From the NCBI GenBank assembly GCA_030674185.1, contig CM060307.1, positions 59,413,981 to 59,477,980 of the forward strand: a stretch of DNA of 64,000 nt. Direction: 5' to 3'. This DNA comes from Monoplex corrugatus (lineage: Eukaryota; Mollusca; Gastropoda; Littorinimorpha; Ranellidae). Numbering within the stretch: position 1 is the first letter of the stretch; each line of letters opens with the position of its first letter. This document shows, in pieces, positions 25,605 to 38,621 of this stretch. Both the position numbers and the translations under genes were made by a program. Under the pieces are notes generated by a model. The model was given only the letters and a program-made list of their open reading frames with translations, did not search any database and was not told where the DNA came from.

Positions 25605-26365
25605 CTTTCTGTCTCGCTGTCTGTTTGTCTGTCTGTCTGTCTTTTCTTTCTCTCTCTGCCTCCCCTTCCCCTATCTCTCTCTGCATATAAGAGTGCGTAT
25701 ACTTTGATGGAATGGTTTTATACTTTTTTGTTATGACTTCAGCTGGGGCTGACACATAGAATCATACACAGGAAAATATTGTACAGGTTTTGAATATTAC
25801 CGTCGTGGTGGTGAGATGTGCTCATTTGGAATTTCTGCAGGATGCTTTGTGGGTAGTTCATGTCATGTCAGGATGGTTTTTTTCCCTTTTCCCTTTGTTA
25901 TAACGGTGTTCTGTATATTTACTTCTCCACCCCTCACCCTCACTTTATTTTGATTAGGAAAATGTAATCCTAATCCTCTTCAGTTTTGTACTGGTAACAT
26001 TTTGCTGCTTCATTGACATTAAACCTAGAAAAGCAAAACCGTTTGTTCTCTTATGTTTAGTTTGATTTGCTTTATTTGTTCGTTTATTTGTTTTATGTAT
26101 TTATTGTAGAATTCCAAAAGTGAATTACAGGGGGTAATTTTAGATAGTAGTTTTATTTCTGGAATACTAAAAGCAATACGTAAGCTAATAAATAAACCAA
26201 TCAAAAAAAACAAAAAAGAAAGAAAAAGAACAAATATTTACGTAGTTATTTGTTTTGTTCGGTGAAGAGGTTTGATTTCTATACCATTTTATGCCAGTGT
26301 GTTTGTTTTTTTTGCAAATGAAGTAGTAGAGTAATTACAACATACATGCATATGTGAAAACATAC

Positions 26366-26416
26366 ACACACACACACACGCACGCACGCACGCACGCACA
26401 CACACACCACACCACA

Positions 26417-26472
<56 letters not shown>

Positions 26473-26495
26473 CACACACACACACACACACACAC

Positions 26496-26526
<31 letters not shown>

Positions 26527-26562
26527 CACGTACACACACACACACGCACACACACGCACACA
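26366..26562 (+). repeat. (CA)n microsatellite with CACG and CACCA variants
   Basis: Begins CACACACGCACGCACGCACG, passes through CACACCACACCA to long CA runs with sporadic G. Confidence 0.97.
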
Positions 26563-26688
26563 TGCAGATATATAAGATCATCATTATTTAGTCCTGTGCG
26601 AGTGAGTGACGATAGGTAGCAGCACACAGTATCCTCCATAGTGTTCTCTTTAGTGCTGCAACAAACAAGTTGGAAATGCTGAAGGTGT

Positions 26689-26956
26689 ATGCTGCTTGAT
26701 ATTTTCCATTCAGCTTTTATTCTGTCATCCTTGTTGACAGCAGTGTTCTTAGGTAACTGCAAAGATGATTTTGACAGATTGGCTGGTGATGTTGCTGAAC
26801 TAAACAAGCTTGCAAATCTCCATGGTTGCAAAGAGGGATTCCTGCAGATCCTCAAAGATTTTTACCTTGTTCCATATGTACACATTGATCATGTGTTTGA
26901 AGTAGGTTATATTAGCTTTTCCCTGAAGTATGTTGTCTTGAATGTCTGCTTGCTTT
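26689..26956 (+). other. Unassigned open stretch upstream of LINE copy A
   Basis: Open on the plus strand for ~90 codons (includes [20 protein letters not shown]) until it runs into the LINE sequence at about 26,957. It does not match the corresponding upstream part of LINE copy C, so it is flanking DNA. No family recognised. Confidence 0.3.
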
Positions 26957-28390
26957 TCCTTGCAACTGATATTGGCAAAGTCTCTCTCCTCACACTCCTT
27001 GATCTGTCTGCAGCCTTTGATACCATTGATCATGGTATTCTCCTTTCTAGACTTCATCATACTTTTGGCATCTCTGACATTGCTCTCTCCTGGTTCACTT
27101 CATATCTATCAAACAGAAAACAAACTGTTCTCATCAATGGCACTTACTCTCAACCTGCATAACTGACCTGTGGTGTTCCACAAGGATCTGTCTTTGGCCC
27201 TGTTCTTTTCAGTCTTTACACCTCCCCCCTGTCCACCATCATCAACTCCCACTCTATAAAACACCACTTCTATGCTGATGACACCCAACTTCTAGACAGT
27301 GACACACCAGACAATATACAGCGCCTCTTGACTCGCACCACTGTGTGTTACTCGGACATTAAGAACTGGATGACGTTCAACAAACTTCAGCTTAATGATG
27401 ACAAGACAGAAGCTATCCTCATTGGCACCCGTCAGAAACTTTCTCAGCTGCCTCCTCTTTCTCTCCCATTATGTAACACATCAGTCCCAATTTCTGATTC
27501 AGCTAAAAACCTTGGTGTCTGCATTGACTCTACCCTCTCCATGAACAACTTTGTTTCTCAAACTGCCAGATCTTGCTACTATCACCTCCATCGTATAAGC
27601 CTGATAAGGAAGTATCTCTCTGTTGAAACAACTGCAAAACTCGTTCTCTCCTTCATAATGTCTCGCATTGACTATTGCAATTCACTCCTGTCTGGTCTTC
27701 CTGCCTCCACCATTCACATCCTACAGCGCATTCAAAACAATGCTGCACGCCTTGTACTCAAAAAGAAAAAAGCTGACCACATATCTCCTCTCCTGGCACA
27801 ACTTCACTGGCTTCCTGTATCAAAGCCATACAATACAAACTAGACACCATGTGCTACAAAACCCTCAATAACGCAGCCCCCGATTACCTGTCAAGCCTAC
27901 TTGAGATCTATGTTCCCTCACGTACCCTCCGCTCTGCCTCCGATCCTCTGACTTTTCGCTTTCCACGCACTAAGCTCAATACCTATGGTCCACAAGCCTT
28001 CTCTGTTTCTGGTCCGCTCTCCTGGAACAAACTTCCTCTCTCAGTCCGTCAGCAACCTATTTTGTCTCCTTCAAGTCCGCTCTCAAAACTCACCTTTTCT
28101 CCTCTGCGTAAAATCCTGACCTCAGTCAATCCCCACTGCAGCCTGTCCCTACTCGGAGGGGAATCACATTGTAATATATCATTGTATATAATATGCTCTC
28201 TATAATTTTCCAATGCTTTTATTCTTTCTCCCCATTTATAGCTGTGTGTGTGTGCGCGCGCGCGCGTGTGTGTGTGTGCGTGCGTGCATGTGTGTGCGTG
28301 CGTGCATGTGTGTGTCTGTTTCAGCGCTTAGATTTGATTTTATCAAGATTTTGCGCTATATAAATATTGTAATTATTATTATTATTATTA
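26957..28390 (+). mobile_element. 5'-truncated CR1/L2-like LINE, copy A
   Basis: Non-LTR retrotransposon fragment starting inside the reverse transcriptase ([20 protein letters not shown]) and running through [23 protein letters not shown] and the C-terminal region to the tail TTTTGCGCTATATAAATATT then (ATT)n. The clade is inferred from the GCGCTATATAAAT terminus and the RT motifs. Copies B, C and D in this window are closely similar. Confidence 0.9.
26961..28205 (+). pseudogene. LINE reverse transcriptase, broken (copy A)
   Basis: RT domain from the [11 protein letters not shown] motif onward, with intact FYADD at about 27,270. Lesions: a TAA at 27,160-27,162 where copy C has a Tyr codon (after TYSQPA), and one base lost near 27,823 relative to copies B-D (SK|PYNTN instead of SKRIQYKLD), so the C-terminal part (MCYKTLNNAAPDYLSSLLEI onward) is in another frame. 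No endonuclease or ORF1 is present. Confidence 0.88.
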
Positions 28391-29214
28391 AGTTAGCAAG
28401 CAGTATCACATATGTTGGGGAGGTAGCAACTTAAGCAGTATAGCAACTGAAGTGACTTTTACAGTATATACATGGGGATACGGTTTTTACTAGTGTTATT
28501 TTTGAGTGTTTTAGTATTTTTCAGATGCATTTGTGCACATTGTTTTGCTCACACTGTGTAGGCTGTATGGTAGTGCGCAGTCTGCATACTCCATCTTCGG
28601 TGGTTGTACATGCTGGATGTTTTCAGGTTTCCATGAGCCAGCCATTGATGTAGGTACTTAGTTGTGACTTTCCACCACGAAATGAGTCACTTGTCCACTT
28701 CAGGCAATTTTCACTTTTTCATTGCTTCTAAATGTACATTTACTGCTCTTTCTAATGAAGAAAACCATTTTAAAATCGGACAATAAATACCTGAGGTACA
28801 GCCTTCCAAACATGGTACTCTTCCGAAACAGTTTTGAGAAAATCAAGAAAAACGAAAGTGCAAGTTCAGCATCAGCATGTTGGGTAGGGTAATGCAAATA
28901 GCTTTTTCACTAAGAAAGAACCACAATATGCGTAATTTATTGAACGTAGAATGTGTAGGAAGGGTTCCGGCATCCGCTAAAATCAACAACTCTATAACGA
29001 GCCCTGACACCCCTCTCGCTTATTTTGCCCCATTGTGCAAAACGCTGCCAATGGACGAGCGACTCATTCCGTGATGGAAGCAATTTTTGATGGAAGGTCA
29101 CAATTTTCTTTTCCAGGTGGGATTTCTTTTCAGGGTGATCAAAGTGTTATGTGTTTTTTGAAATGGTCATATGGTTCTGCATAGTCAGCTGGGCTTTAAA
29201 CAATAATGATAACA

Positions 29215-29430
29215 ATAGACTTACAGGATTTTTTACATGCATATTTGATATTCTGCACGTGTATGTATGAAGGTGGGCTAAGTCACTGGCATGTCTGTAC
29301 ACACCTGGGAGATTTGAAAAATCTCCTCCCTTTACCCACCAGGCTGAGGTGTTTAGGCAGATTGAACCCAGGATCTTCTGATTGGAAGTGTGATATGTAC
29401 CCGCTTGACTACCATGCCTGTCGGTGGTAA
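29215..29430 (-). mobile_element. tRNA-derived SINE (family A), minus strand
   Basis: On the minus strand: head GGCATGGTAGTCAAGCGGG (A box) and GATCCTGGGTTCAATC (B box), then GCCTGGTGGGTAAAGG, a body with CAGAATATCAAATATGCATG and a terminal AAAATCCTGTAAG. This is the best tRNA-like head of the family in this window. Confidence 0.75.
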
Positions 29431-30439
29431 TACTGTTTAGTCTGGCGTTTGTTGTTTTTGATGTGATTCTGATGCAGATGTGAACTGTGCAGCTGCCACT
29501 TTTAGAGAGATTAGTTTCAACATATTTGAAGCTATGATCTGGTCATTCATACAGACGTATGTGCTGCTGTTGGTTGTGCTGTTGACTAAACTTGCTCTTG
29601 TCATGCCTTTGGGCAATCAGGAAGTCTGTTGAAGATTTGGAATTCAGTATTGCTGTCCCCTTCTCCAATGAAGTTAATGTTATCAACAAAATGCAGGCTG
29701 CAGATGCATTTTTCATCAATTGATATGATAATGCACTTTTCATCATTGAAAATAATGTTATGTGGTCTTGGAAGATTTTCTTTACAATATTCAGGAAAGT
29801 GTTGGAAGATTGGTGACTCTGTTAAAAGCTTTTTGAAGTCGACAGTCTTGTACATGCTGGTATATGTATCCAAATCACATTGTATTCTATCACACCATTA
29901 AATATTCTGCAAAGTATTGTTCAGATGGTGTAGCTGATCAGTGAGACTGATTTTATTGCAGTACAGGAAAAAAAAGGTTGCTGATCTCATTAATCAGAAT
30001 TTCACATCACCTGATTTATTATAATTCATACTTTTTGTTTATTTATTTGTATGTTTTATATTGTCATCCACACAGTTTTGGGATGACCTATTTAAGATTT
30101 GAGCTTGTCTTAGGTCCGTTTGCTGCATCCTTTTAAGATGCTTCAAGTGTGTTCACAGTTTAGTATGTGTGTGTGTTTAAGAAAAGGATTCATTTGAATT
30201 CCAGGTCAGGTTGTGATGTAAGGTTTTTTTCAGGATCATCACACTTAGGGAAATTGCCTTGTGCTCATATTTTCTTTTTTTATTCAACGTTTTTGTTTTT
30301 GTCCCACTTTTTTTTACATCACCTTAATAGCCACAGAAGCTGGCACAGATTTTACAGTGCGATAATGATGAGGAGGATGATAATCATGATGCTGTGGAGT
30401 TACATCTAAGATTGAGACTGCATGACAGGGCTGTACTCT

Positions 30440-30710
30440 AGATTTACTACCTCATAATATATCCTGGTATCAGGGAGGCCCAAGAGACAGACACTTGCAG
30501 TGTTGATCAGAAAATTTGAGCAACACCCTCAGTGACACATCCATGAACAAGATGAGACTCGACTGCATGGTCCTATACCCTAGTCTTCCCAGAGAGCCCA
30601 TAGCAAGCTCGGCTCAGGATTGGAAATAAAATTTGAAGAGACTGATGGGGACAATCTTCCCGTCAGTAGTCCATTGCACATTCCACTACACCATAATGAC
30701 TGGTTTAATG
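30440..30710 (-). mobile_element. Possible tRNA-derived SINE, minus strand
   Basis: The minus strand begins near 30,705 with TTATGGTGTAGTGGAATGTG (A-box-like TGGTGTAGTGG). It then has CTACTGACGGGAAGATTG and a weak B-box region around ATTTTATTTCCAATCCTGAG. The B box is poor and no second copy is in the window. Confidence 0.35.
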
Positions 30711-30861
30711 GTAATGGTAAGATTTTGTGTAGGTTATAGGTCTTGCCCAGTATGTTGTGACCACTAAAGTTTCGTTGACTAGGGTTGACTTTATGGGTGG
30801 TAGTTCCACTCCAGTAAATCTTCACAATTTCTGAACATGAATTATCACAACTGCTTAAAGC

Positions 30862-30971
<110 letters not shown>

Positions 30972-33900
30972 TGAACAGGTCCAAATAGAGTGATTCAACA
31001 GGTTATTAGGTCATGCATTTTATCAATTTATTTGCAGGCCAGGGGAATCCTGGGTCAGAGTATTTTGGTAACCCCCACTCTCTCCTTTGTGCTATTGCAT
31101 GTCCTGTTTGTGATGTTGGCAACACACACACACTCCCCGGATCACATTTGTCATTGAGTGTGCTAATCAAAACTGAAATGGCTTTAAAATTTTCATTTTT
31201 GTTGATATTGATTAATCTAATTTCTTAATTGAAATATTAAGTTGGTAGCTCAAACACAGTGTGCTCCATGAGATATTTTTAGCAGATAAAGCATTTTAGC
31301 ATCTTCATAAATGTGAAAGCAGTTAATGATGGTTTTACATATGTACTTTCTTGGGAAATAGACAAGAAACAAAATAATAGAAGTGTGCAGTCATAGCTTG
31401 TGGAAAACATTTTTCCAGTGGTATCCTGTTTTGTTTTGTTGTGTCTCTCTCTGTCAGTACTTGTGTTGTCAGTAAAGTTTCGCAGCTGTTTGTGTTTGGG
31501 CTTTTGCCATGTTTAAATCATAGGTCCTTTTCAATGAGTAGCTGTAAACATGTGAATATGGACCAGATTAGTCCAGTATATGGACTGAGAAAATACAAAA
31601 TGTGATGGTATGTTGGGTGTTCGAGGGTGGATTTGGTTTATGCAAGTTCCATTGAGATCAGTCAATGGTCAAGGCATGTTCATTAGTGTCGGCAAAATTT
31701 TTTTCATTCATTTATCAAGAGAGTTGGAGTACATGTCTAGTCTTATGTCATAGACTTATGTATTCAAAGTCCAGATAAACATGATCCAATATTTGGACAT
31801 TGTAAAAGCTAACCTTTATCTAGGCCATACGTATGAATCAGTGATAATCATGTTGGAATAGAGTGATGTTGCCATTGGGAAACATAGTGATTAGAAAAAA
31901 GTATGTTTGTTTTCTAAGGTAAGTATTGCATGAAACATTAAATGACCAAGAAAAAGGAGATTGTAAGTATGTTTTGTTTTATTCATTTATTTTTTCAGTC
32001 TGAAAGATGAAATGAATGTTTAATAGCACGTAATTTATCCATATTTTATAAGTGCATTAGTTCAGCTGATGAAATGAGTATTATACCTGTACTTCAGCTT
32101 AAGTTGTGTTCTTCGTCTTTCAGTATGCGTCAAACACTTATGTTAAAGGTATTTGAAGTTGCCATTGAATACAGAAGTATTTCTGTCAAAGCCTGATTTT
32201 TTTTTTTTTTTTTTTTATTTGCAGGATTTAGAGTTCAGTATTTCTTTTCATGATATTAAGATGTTGAAAGACACTGTGCAGGTGTGTTTAAAGTACTTTA
32301 ACTGTGTATGTATGTGTATGTCATGTGTGTGATGATTAGAATTTGTATGTGTGTGTGTATGAAATAATAGGAAAATACTATACACCGTTTCCTTCTTTAG
32401 TACATGAATTAACTGCACACAACAGACAATTGTTTTTATGAAAGAAAAGTATCCTTTTATACCCATGTTGTTCCAAGTATAGTGTATAATCAGGGCTGAA
32501 AGTTAATTATGAATGAATGATAAAATGTTATTTATTCAGAGTGTGTAGTTATGTATGTGTATAATGTCTACATAACAATTGGATATTTGGTAATAAAGAA
32601 AACATAATCGGAGGACCACAATGCTTGTAACTGAATCTTTTTAGTACATGTATTTAACTCTTTTTTTGTGTGTGTTCTTTATGTACTGTTTCATACTGAA
32701 TTGATGGGGAAGGTTAATAAAAGTTGAATAATAAAATAAAATTTACTGTGTCATGTTTTCATTTTCTTGTCCACTTTTCTTTCTTTTTTTTCTTTTTCTT
32801 TTTTTTTTCAGTTTGCTGTAGAATGTTTTAGGGTTGTAACTGAAATATCTATCTCAGTAAGTTAGACTTAGAACTCGCTCTCTCACACTTTCATCTGTAT
32901 GTGTGTTTACACAACGATGTCTGTAAACAAAATTGTGTTTGGGGAAAGGGGGATAAATGAACTTTATGGATGGATTATTAGCTTGAGTCAGATGTTTGTG
33001 TGAACCAGTTGCTGTACTGGAATGTTTATGCTTAGGTTTATTATGACTGTCTAGTTAGGGTCATGGATTTCAACACTGTAGTGAAGAAAAAGATTACTGT
33101 TGGATATCATTGTTTATTTATTTGGTTGGGTTTTGTTCGTTTAGGAACTTTTTTTTTGGGGGGGGGAGGGGGGAGCTTTTGTTTTATATGTGTTTTTGTT
33201 TGTTGGTGGTGTTTGTTTCATTGTGTTTTCATTGATTTGATCGTGTCTGTCTGTGGCTGATTGTGCTATGGGCTCATTTGCCAGTCAATTGCATTCATCT
33301 TGTGTCTCACTGAGGGTGTTAAATTCATTTGAATTGCAGGTGTCCGTATGTTTTTATTTAAGTGATGTCAGTAACTTTCATGAGCAACACCCACTGGCTT
33401 CTGCCTTACTGCAGTACCAAGAGAATGTATCATTGGTGGTAAGTCTTGCTGTAATATTTAGAGACAGCCTCAACTATTGTCCCAAAATATCTACCAAGAC
33501 TCTAATTTTGAATAATTTGACATCTGTGAAGTATGTTTACCATGCAAAAAACATTTGTCTTTCTATTCACCTACCGCCCACCATCCAGCAGATCAAATAA
33601 ACACACAGAGAATGTTTATGGATATAATCCCCTGGACAGAACGTTTATAGATGAGTTTCTTTTGCTTAACTCATAGATGTCATATAATAATCTTTATGCC
33701 CTTGATAATATCAACTTTCAGTTTAATTTTGTTTCATAAGATTGTCAACTTTCATTTTGATTCTGTTTCAGACACATAAGATTATGTTATTACTGTAAAA
33801 AATTAATTGACAGTTAACAGCTTGAACCAGCTTATAACTGTACTTTCCCACCACCATGGCTTTACGATTGCGTGGCTTATTACTGTCAGACTGACATTAC

Positions 33901-34084
33901 TGGCCTTTCGATTACTGACAGATTCATCTCTGACCACTTTTTGTAATATCATTTCCCGTATGTATTGATAAAGCAGCAACTAAATAAAGCACCACATAAC
34001 GTGAGAAGGTTATACAGACTACTACTACTTCCAAGCCTGACCTTGTCTCAGCTCTTAGAAATGTGCGACTGGACATAAAACTGA

Positions 34085-34215
34085 ACAAAAACTCCTTAAC
34101 ATTCTTCTTAGAAACCATACTTCAGCTGCCTCGGTCTTGTTCTGATTTTGCTTGTCCAGGCTTCGCATCCATATAACAGTATTGGTTCTATACAACACTG
34201 AAAAACTCTCTTCCT
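34085..34215 (-). mobile_element. RTE-type LINE C-terminal fragment
   Basis: On the minus strand it encodes FQCCIEPILLYGCEAWTSKI and an RTRPRQLKYGF segment, matching the same region of the copies at 34.8 and 46.2 kb. About 130 bp only. Confidence 0.75.
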
Positions 34216-34429
34216 GATGTCAAAGCCAAACAACTGCGACGTCAAGCTGAGCGACATTGGTGCAAAATTGGGTCGACTATCCACGACAAAATATATATAT
34301 GCCCAACACGGAAACTTGGTCAACAGACTGATTTTTTAGGCCAAAAAGCTATACACTGATGAAATAAATCACTCACTAACTCAGACTTTCTGCTAACGGA
34401 TTTTACCAATTGACTGGCCAGATGATAGG

Positions 34430-36365
34430 TACATTATCATGCTGTGCCTTGCCACATGGTCTTTATGATTATGGCCCTCCATACAAATCTATCTTTTGTC
34501 GATGTATGTATGTCTCCTACCCGTTTTGTCCCTACATATTCTGCAAAACTCTTTAATATTTTCTCTCTATGTTTATCTGGTACTCTTTTTCCCTCTTTCC
34601 TGTTGTGATTAGGTGCTCATATTTCTCTTGCCTCCTGAGTGTCTTGTAAATGTTGCTTGTCTTTTCTTGATTATCTTCATGAATGTTCTTTTCGTGTTGC
34701 TTCTTTCAAGACTCTCATTTCTTTTCTTTGCTGTCCAGGGAACTCTTCACATTCTTCATAGAAACCACATTTCAGCTGCCTCAGTCTTGTTCTGACTTCA
34801 CTTGCTGATTGTCCAGGCTTCACATTGTACAAGAGTACTGGTTCTATATAAAACTGAAGAAAAAAAACAACTCTTCCTGATGTCACCTGATGGGCATTTG
34901 TTGGTAAGAAGGCTTTTTGTTTTCTTTAATGCTGTTTTAGCTTGGCCAATTCTGCTGGCTATTTCTAGTGTGCATTTGCCATCTGACGAGATCACTGTTC
35001 CCGGATATTTTAACTTCAAACTTGTCTCAGTGTTGTGCCATTCGCTGTTATTTTACATGAGATTTCTTGTTTGTTTGTTTTCTTCTGGTTATCATGGCTC
35101 CAGTCTTCTTGTTACTTAGCTCTAGTCCTTCATTGATTTTGTAGATCTATCTTTTTTTATTTTCTCCTAGTAGAACGGTGTCATTTGCATAACTAAGTTT
35201 GTTTATCGTTTTTCCTCCAACTTTATCCTAGGCATTCCTCCAGGTTTCTCATGATGGTTTCGTTGTAAAGTGAAAACGAATCTGGTGACAGAACACATCT
35301 CTGTCTAATCTCTCTTTTGGCATTTTAAAAAGAACTTGTATCATTTTCTACTCTCATTGCTGCTGTTTGTTCCCAATACATATTCCTTATCGTTTGCAGA
35401 TCTTTTCCATCAATATGGAGCTTTTCCATTTAGTTTATCAATTCTTCGTGTCTTACCCGATCAAAAGCCTGGGTATAATCAACAAAACACTAATACAAAT
35501 CCTTATTCAACCCTACTGGTCTTTCTATGAAGGTTCTTATGATACTTATGGCATCAACAGTCCTTTCCCTTCAACAGATCCACATTGTTCTTCTGCTGTT
35601 TCTGGCTTGATTCTTCACTTCCTTACCCTCATCATAATTATTCTTTGCATTTTGTTTCTAGCCAAGCTTCTTTAGCTTCGTTGCACTTACTCCTGATTTC
35701 CTTTTTCATCGTTTTGTATTCTTCCTCTTTTCCTTTTACTTTCCTACAGTCATCCATCAAGTGTATAATTTCTTTTGTAGTCCTATTCTTTGCTTTTCAT
35801 TCAACTCTAGGGATTTCTTCGGACGCTGTATTTATTAACGTTTTGAAGTGTGCATTGTTTCCCATTGTCCCCAACAGTTTCCAACGCACTGCATCTGTTT
35901 TGAACAGATACACTAAATTTGGCACGAGTTGATTCATCTGCCTTCAAGAGTCCAAGATTTAGTTTGATCTTATTTCCCATTCGTTTTTTTCACTTCAGTT
36001 TCAACCTAGATTTTCCCATTACATGATTATGGTCATTGCTGCAGTCTGCATCTGGCAATGGTTTTGCTGTCAGTCAAGAGTGTCTGAAGTCTTATTTAAC
36101 GTGGATGTAATCAATTTTATTTGTTATGCTGTCTCCCAGATCCATCCATGTCCATTTCCTTCTGTTGCGTTGCTCAAACAAAGTTTTCTGTTATGAATTC
36201 ATTTACCAGTGCCCACTCAATAAATTTCTCTCCCATTTCAAGGCTGTAAGGTCCGACTACGTCATTTACATTTTCCTGTCCCATTTTAGGATTCAAATCC
36301 CCCGTTATTATTGTAATGTTATGTGATTTATATCGAGCCTCAGCTTTCTCTAATTCTACATGTAC
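34430..36365 (-). mobile_element. Degraded RTE-type LINE (copy R1)
   Basis: The minus strand carries, in element order, endonuclease remnants (35.7-36.36 kb, aligned by eye with 40.2-40.8 kb of copy R2) and RT remnants (35.2-35.6 kb, including the segment with the Y-W-E-Q-T-A-like region). A C-terminal region follows (34.43-35.05 kb; KYPGTVISSDGKCTLEIASR, FYIEPVLLYN). Roughly 450 bp between endonuclease linker and RT core appear deleted near 35,660. Many frameshifts and stops. Confidence 0.75.
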
Positions 36366-36471
36366 ATAAAAGTTGCCAGTTTCCCATGTCCACCACCTGG
36401 GGATGTGCTGGGTAGGGTATGGTAGTCGATACTATGACTACAGTGACCCCCCACCCCCCACCCCCAACCCA

Positions 36472-36965
36472 GCAGATACTTGGGAGCAGTTATCTCAAAC
36501 GAAGGCTGAAAACTCTAGGTCTCTCGCAAGGATAGCTCAAATAACACTCATGCGACATAATTCCAATGTAGAATAACAAGATCTCGCTTGGTTCTAAAGC
36601 AAGACTTATACGATCCCTTGTTATGGCAGTGGTCATATACATCTGTGAAACATAATATAGCGGAGTTGCAGAAAGGAATTCAAGCTATGGAAATGATAGT
36701 CTTTCGAATATTCTAAGTATTCTCTTATGTGACAGCTAAGGATGTCAACTGTCAGATCTCACAGGTCGTTTGAACACGTGACTGTCTCCTCACTGTTGTT
36801 CAAAAAGAGGGGAAAATGAAACGGTACTGCCATATTACTAGATCATCGGGCCTTGCGATGAGTTAAGTCTCCTGTAAGCACAGTTCGGCGAGACAGAAGG
36901 CAGAAGAAAGAAAAAGTGGGAAGACAACATGAGAGAATGGACAGAGAGGAGGAGATAATCGTCAG
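36472..36965 (+). mobile_element. Remnant of a second RTE-like LINE family, C-terminal end
   Basis: The plus strand, across several frames, shows the ordered C-terminal motifs of endonuclease-RT proteins: YLGAVISNEG, IQAMEMIVFRIF, YCHITRSSGLA and GKTT.ENGQR-like text (36,891-36,945). Stop codons interrupt it repeatedly. It differs from R1-R4, so it is another lineage. Confidence 0.5.
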
Positions 36966-37467
36966 GAAATCATAATTATGCAATGTCCCAGTGACCCATC
37001 CTTGGGGAGGGAAAGCTGACTATGGGGTGAAAAAAGAAGAGATATCAGGAGAATACGTCAGTGATGTGCTACACGAGATCTTGGCATTTCAAGCTTGGAT
37101 CTCATCACCAGCCTTTTGTCCTCAGCAAAATCTAGGAATTTATTATTTAAACTCTGTTTTGTTTTGTGGCCTTATAGGCATATAACAGCAAGGGGAGGGG
37201 GGAGGAATGGGGGAATCAGAGGAAAATGACTAGACGCAAAGGAGCAGACTAGCATACAAATATGATGCTTATAAAAATCAGAAATCAGTAGTGATAATAA
37301 ATGTATCTTTTTTAACACAGAAACAAAAGATATCCAACATGTATTTGTGACAACGGGTGCAATAGTCAAGTGAATAAGATATCAGACTTAATTCACACTG
37401 AGTCATCATACACGACTCATTTTATAAATTTGCACTGCATTAATCTAAGCACTTTTATCAACGGGAA
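36966..37467. other. Unassigned spacer
   Basis: No feature recognised between the RTE remnant and the Penelope-like element; A/G-rich, AT-rich at the right end. Confidence 0.5.
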
Positions 37468-38049
37468 AAATTAAATATTTTCACCAACCTGCCAGTGGAA
37501 CACATCTGTGAACTGCTATCCTGCTGCCTCAACACCACCTACTTCACCTTTGAAGGACACTTCTACCAACAGACCGAGGGTGCAGCCATGGGGTCCCCCG
37601 TGAGTCCCATTGTCGCCAACCTCTTTATGGAAAATTTCGAGGAGAAAGCTTTGGCGTCGTTCCACACTCCTCCACGCTACTGGGGCCGCTACATGGACGA
37701 CACTATGACTGTACTGAAAAGATCGGTGGTAGAAGACTTCACGAACCATCTCAACAACCAACACCCTGCCATCAAGCTCACCTATGAGGTAGAAGAGAAC
37801 GGCAGCATCGCGATGTTGGATACCCGCATCACCCGGATGGAGGCAGGCCTCGCCTTCTCCATCTATAGAAAGCTGACCCACACGGACCAGTACTTACAAT
37901 TTGACAGTCACCAGCCACTGGAACACAAGCTTGGACTAATCCGCACCCTCACCCACCGAGCGAAGACCATCTGCTCTATCGACACCACTAGAGAAGAAGA
38001 GGTGCAGTACATCAAAAAAGTACTCAGTGTGTCAGGATACCAGAAGTAG
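37468..38049 (+). pseudogene. Penelope-like reverse transcriptase (C-terminal half)
   Basis: Open from the truncated left edge through the catalytic RYMDD (the Y-x-DD aspartates) to a stop after SVSGYQK at 38,047-38,049. The downstream linker and GIY-YIG region are in another frame, so the original single polyprotein is frameshifted here. The N-terminal fingers are missing. Confidence 0.85.
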
Positions 38050-38104
38050 GCCTGGGATATTCCGGGGGCAAGAAAACCATACCCCACCCCTCCACTGAAC
38101 GGCC

Positions 38105-38621
38105 AACCCCTTCGAGAGGGCCATACGTCAGCGGCGTCACTGAGGCTCTTAGCAGGAAGATCAGGAAGTTGGGAGTCAGTGTCCACGCCAAGCCCACCAA
38201 CACCATCAGAAGCCAGTTAGTCCACCCCAAAGACAAAACAGACAAATTGGACACATCAGGGGTGATATACGAGATAGACTGCCAGGACTGTGACCACAGT
38301 TATATTGGCGAAACTGAGGGCAACTTGCACAAAAGATTAAAAGAACACAAACGTGAGTCCTCTCCAGTGGGAGAACATCTGACCCACACCCAACACCACT
38401 TTGAAAAGGACAGTGTGCAAGTTCTCGACAAAGAAGCAAGATGGTTCCAGAGGGGAGTAAAGGAGGCAGTTTACATCGCCGCAAGGAACCCCACCCTCAA
38501 CCATGACCGGGGCCGACACAACCTGCCATCGGTGTACTCCTCACTTAGTCAGTCGCATTGTCGTGAGTTCGCTCACGGCGATGCGCACGGAAGCCAGTTC
38601 TCAACCCAGCAGTTGCGCTGA
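38105..38621 (+). pseudogene. Penelope-like GIY-YIG endonuclease domain
   Basis: Open from GPYVSGVTEALSRKIRKLG through VSVHAKPTNTIRSQLVHPKD and a C-x2-C-like CQDC to YIGETEGNLHKRLKEHK. It continues to EAVYIAARNPTLNHDRG and a stop at 38,619-38,621. The Y-I-G plus downstream Arg and His match the GIY-YIG pattern; the ARNPTLN segment holds the expected Asn. Nicks target DNA in the family. Confidence 0.85.

Larger units (their letters stand above)
23791..26365. other. Non-coding stretch with simple repeats
   Basis: AT-rich; holds the 33-bp minisatellite (24,322-24,503) and a CT array (25,514-25,602). No gene recognised. Confidence 0.6.

Noticed and set aside
26800..27060. Antisense frame overlapping the LINE copy A junction
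   Set aside because: Half of it is the reverse strand of the RT; it spans an insertion boundary and cannot be a conserved gene.
37516..38519. Long minus-strand frames opposite the Penelope-like element
   Set aside because: Shadows of the GC-rich RT and GIY-YIG coding strand.
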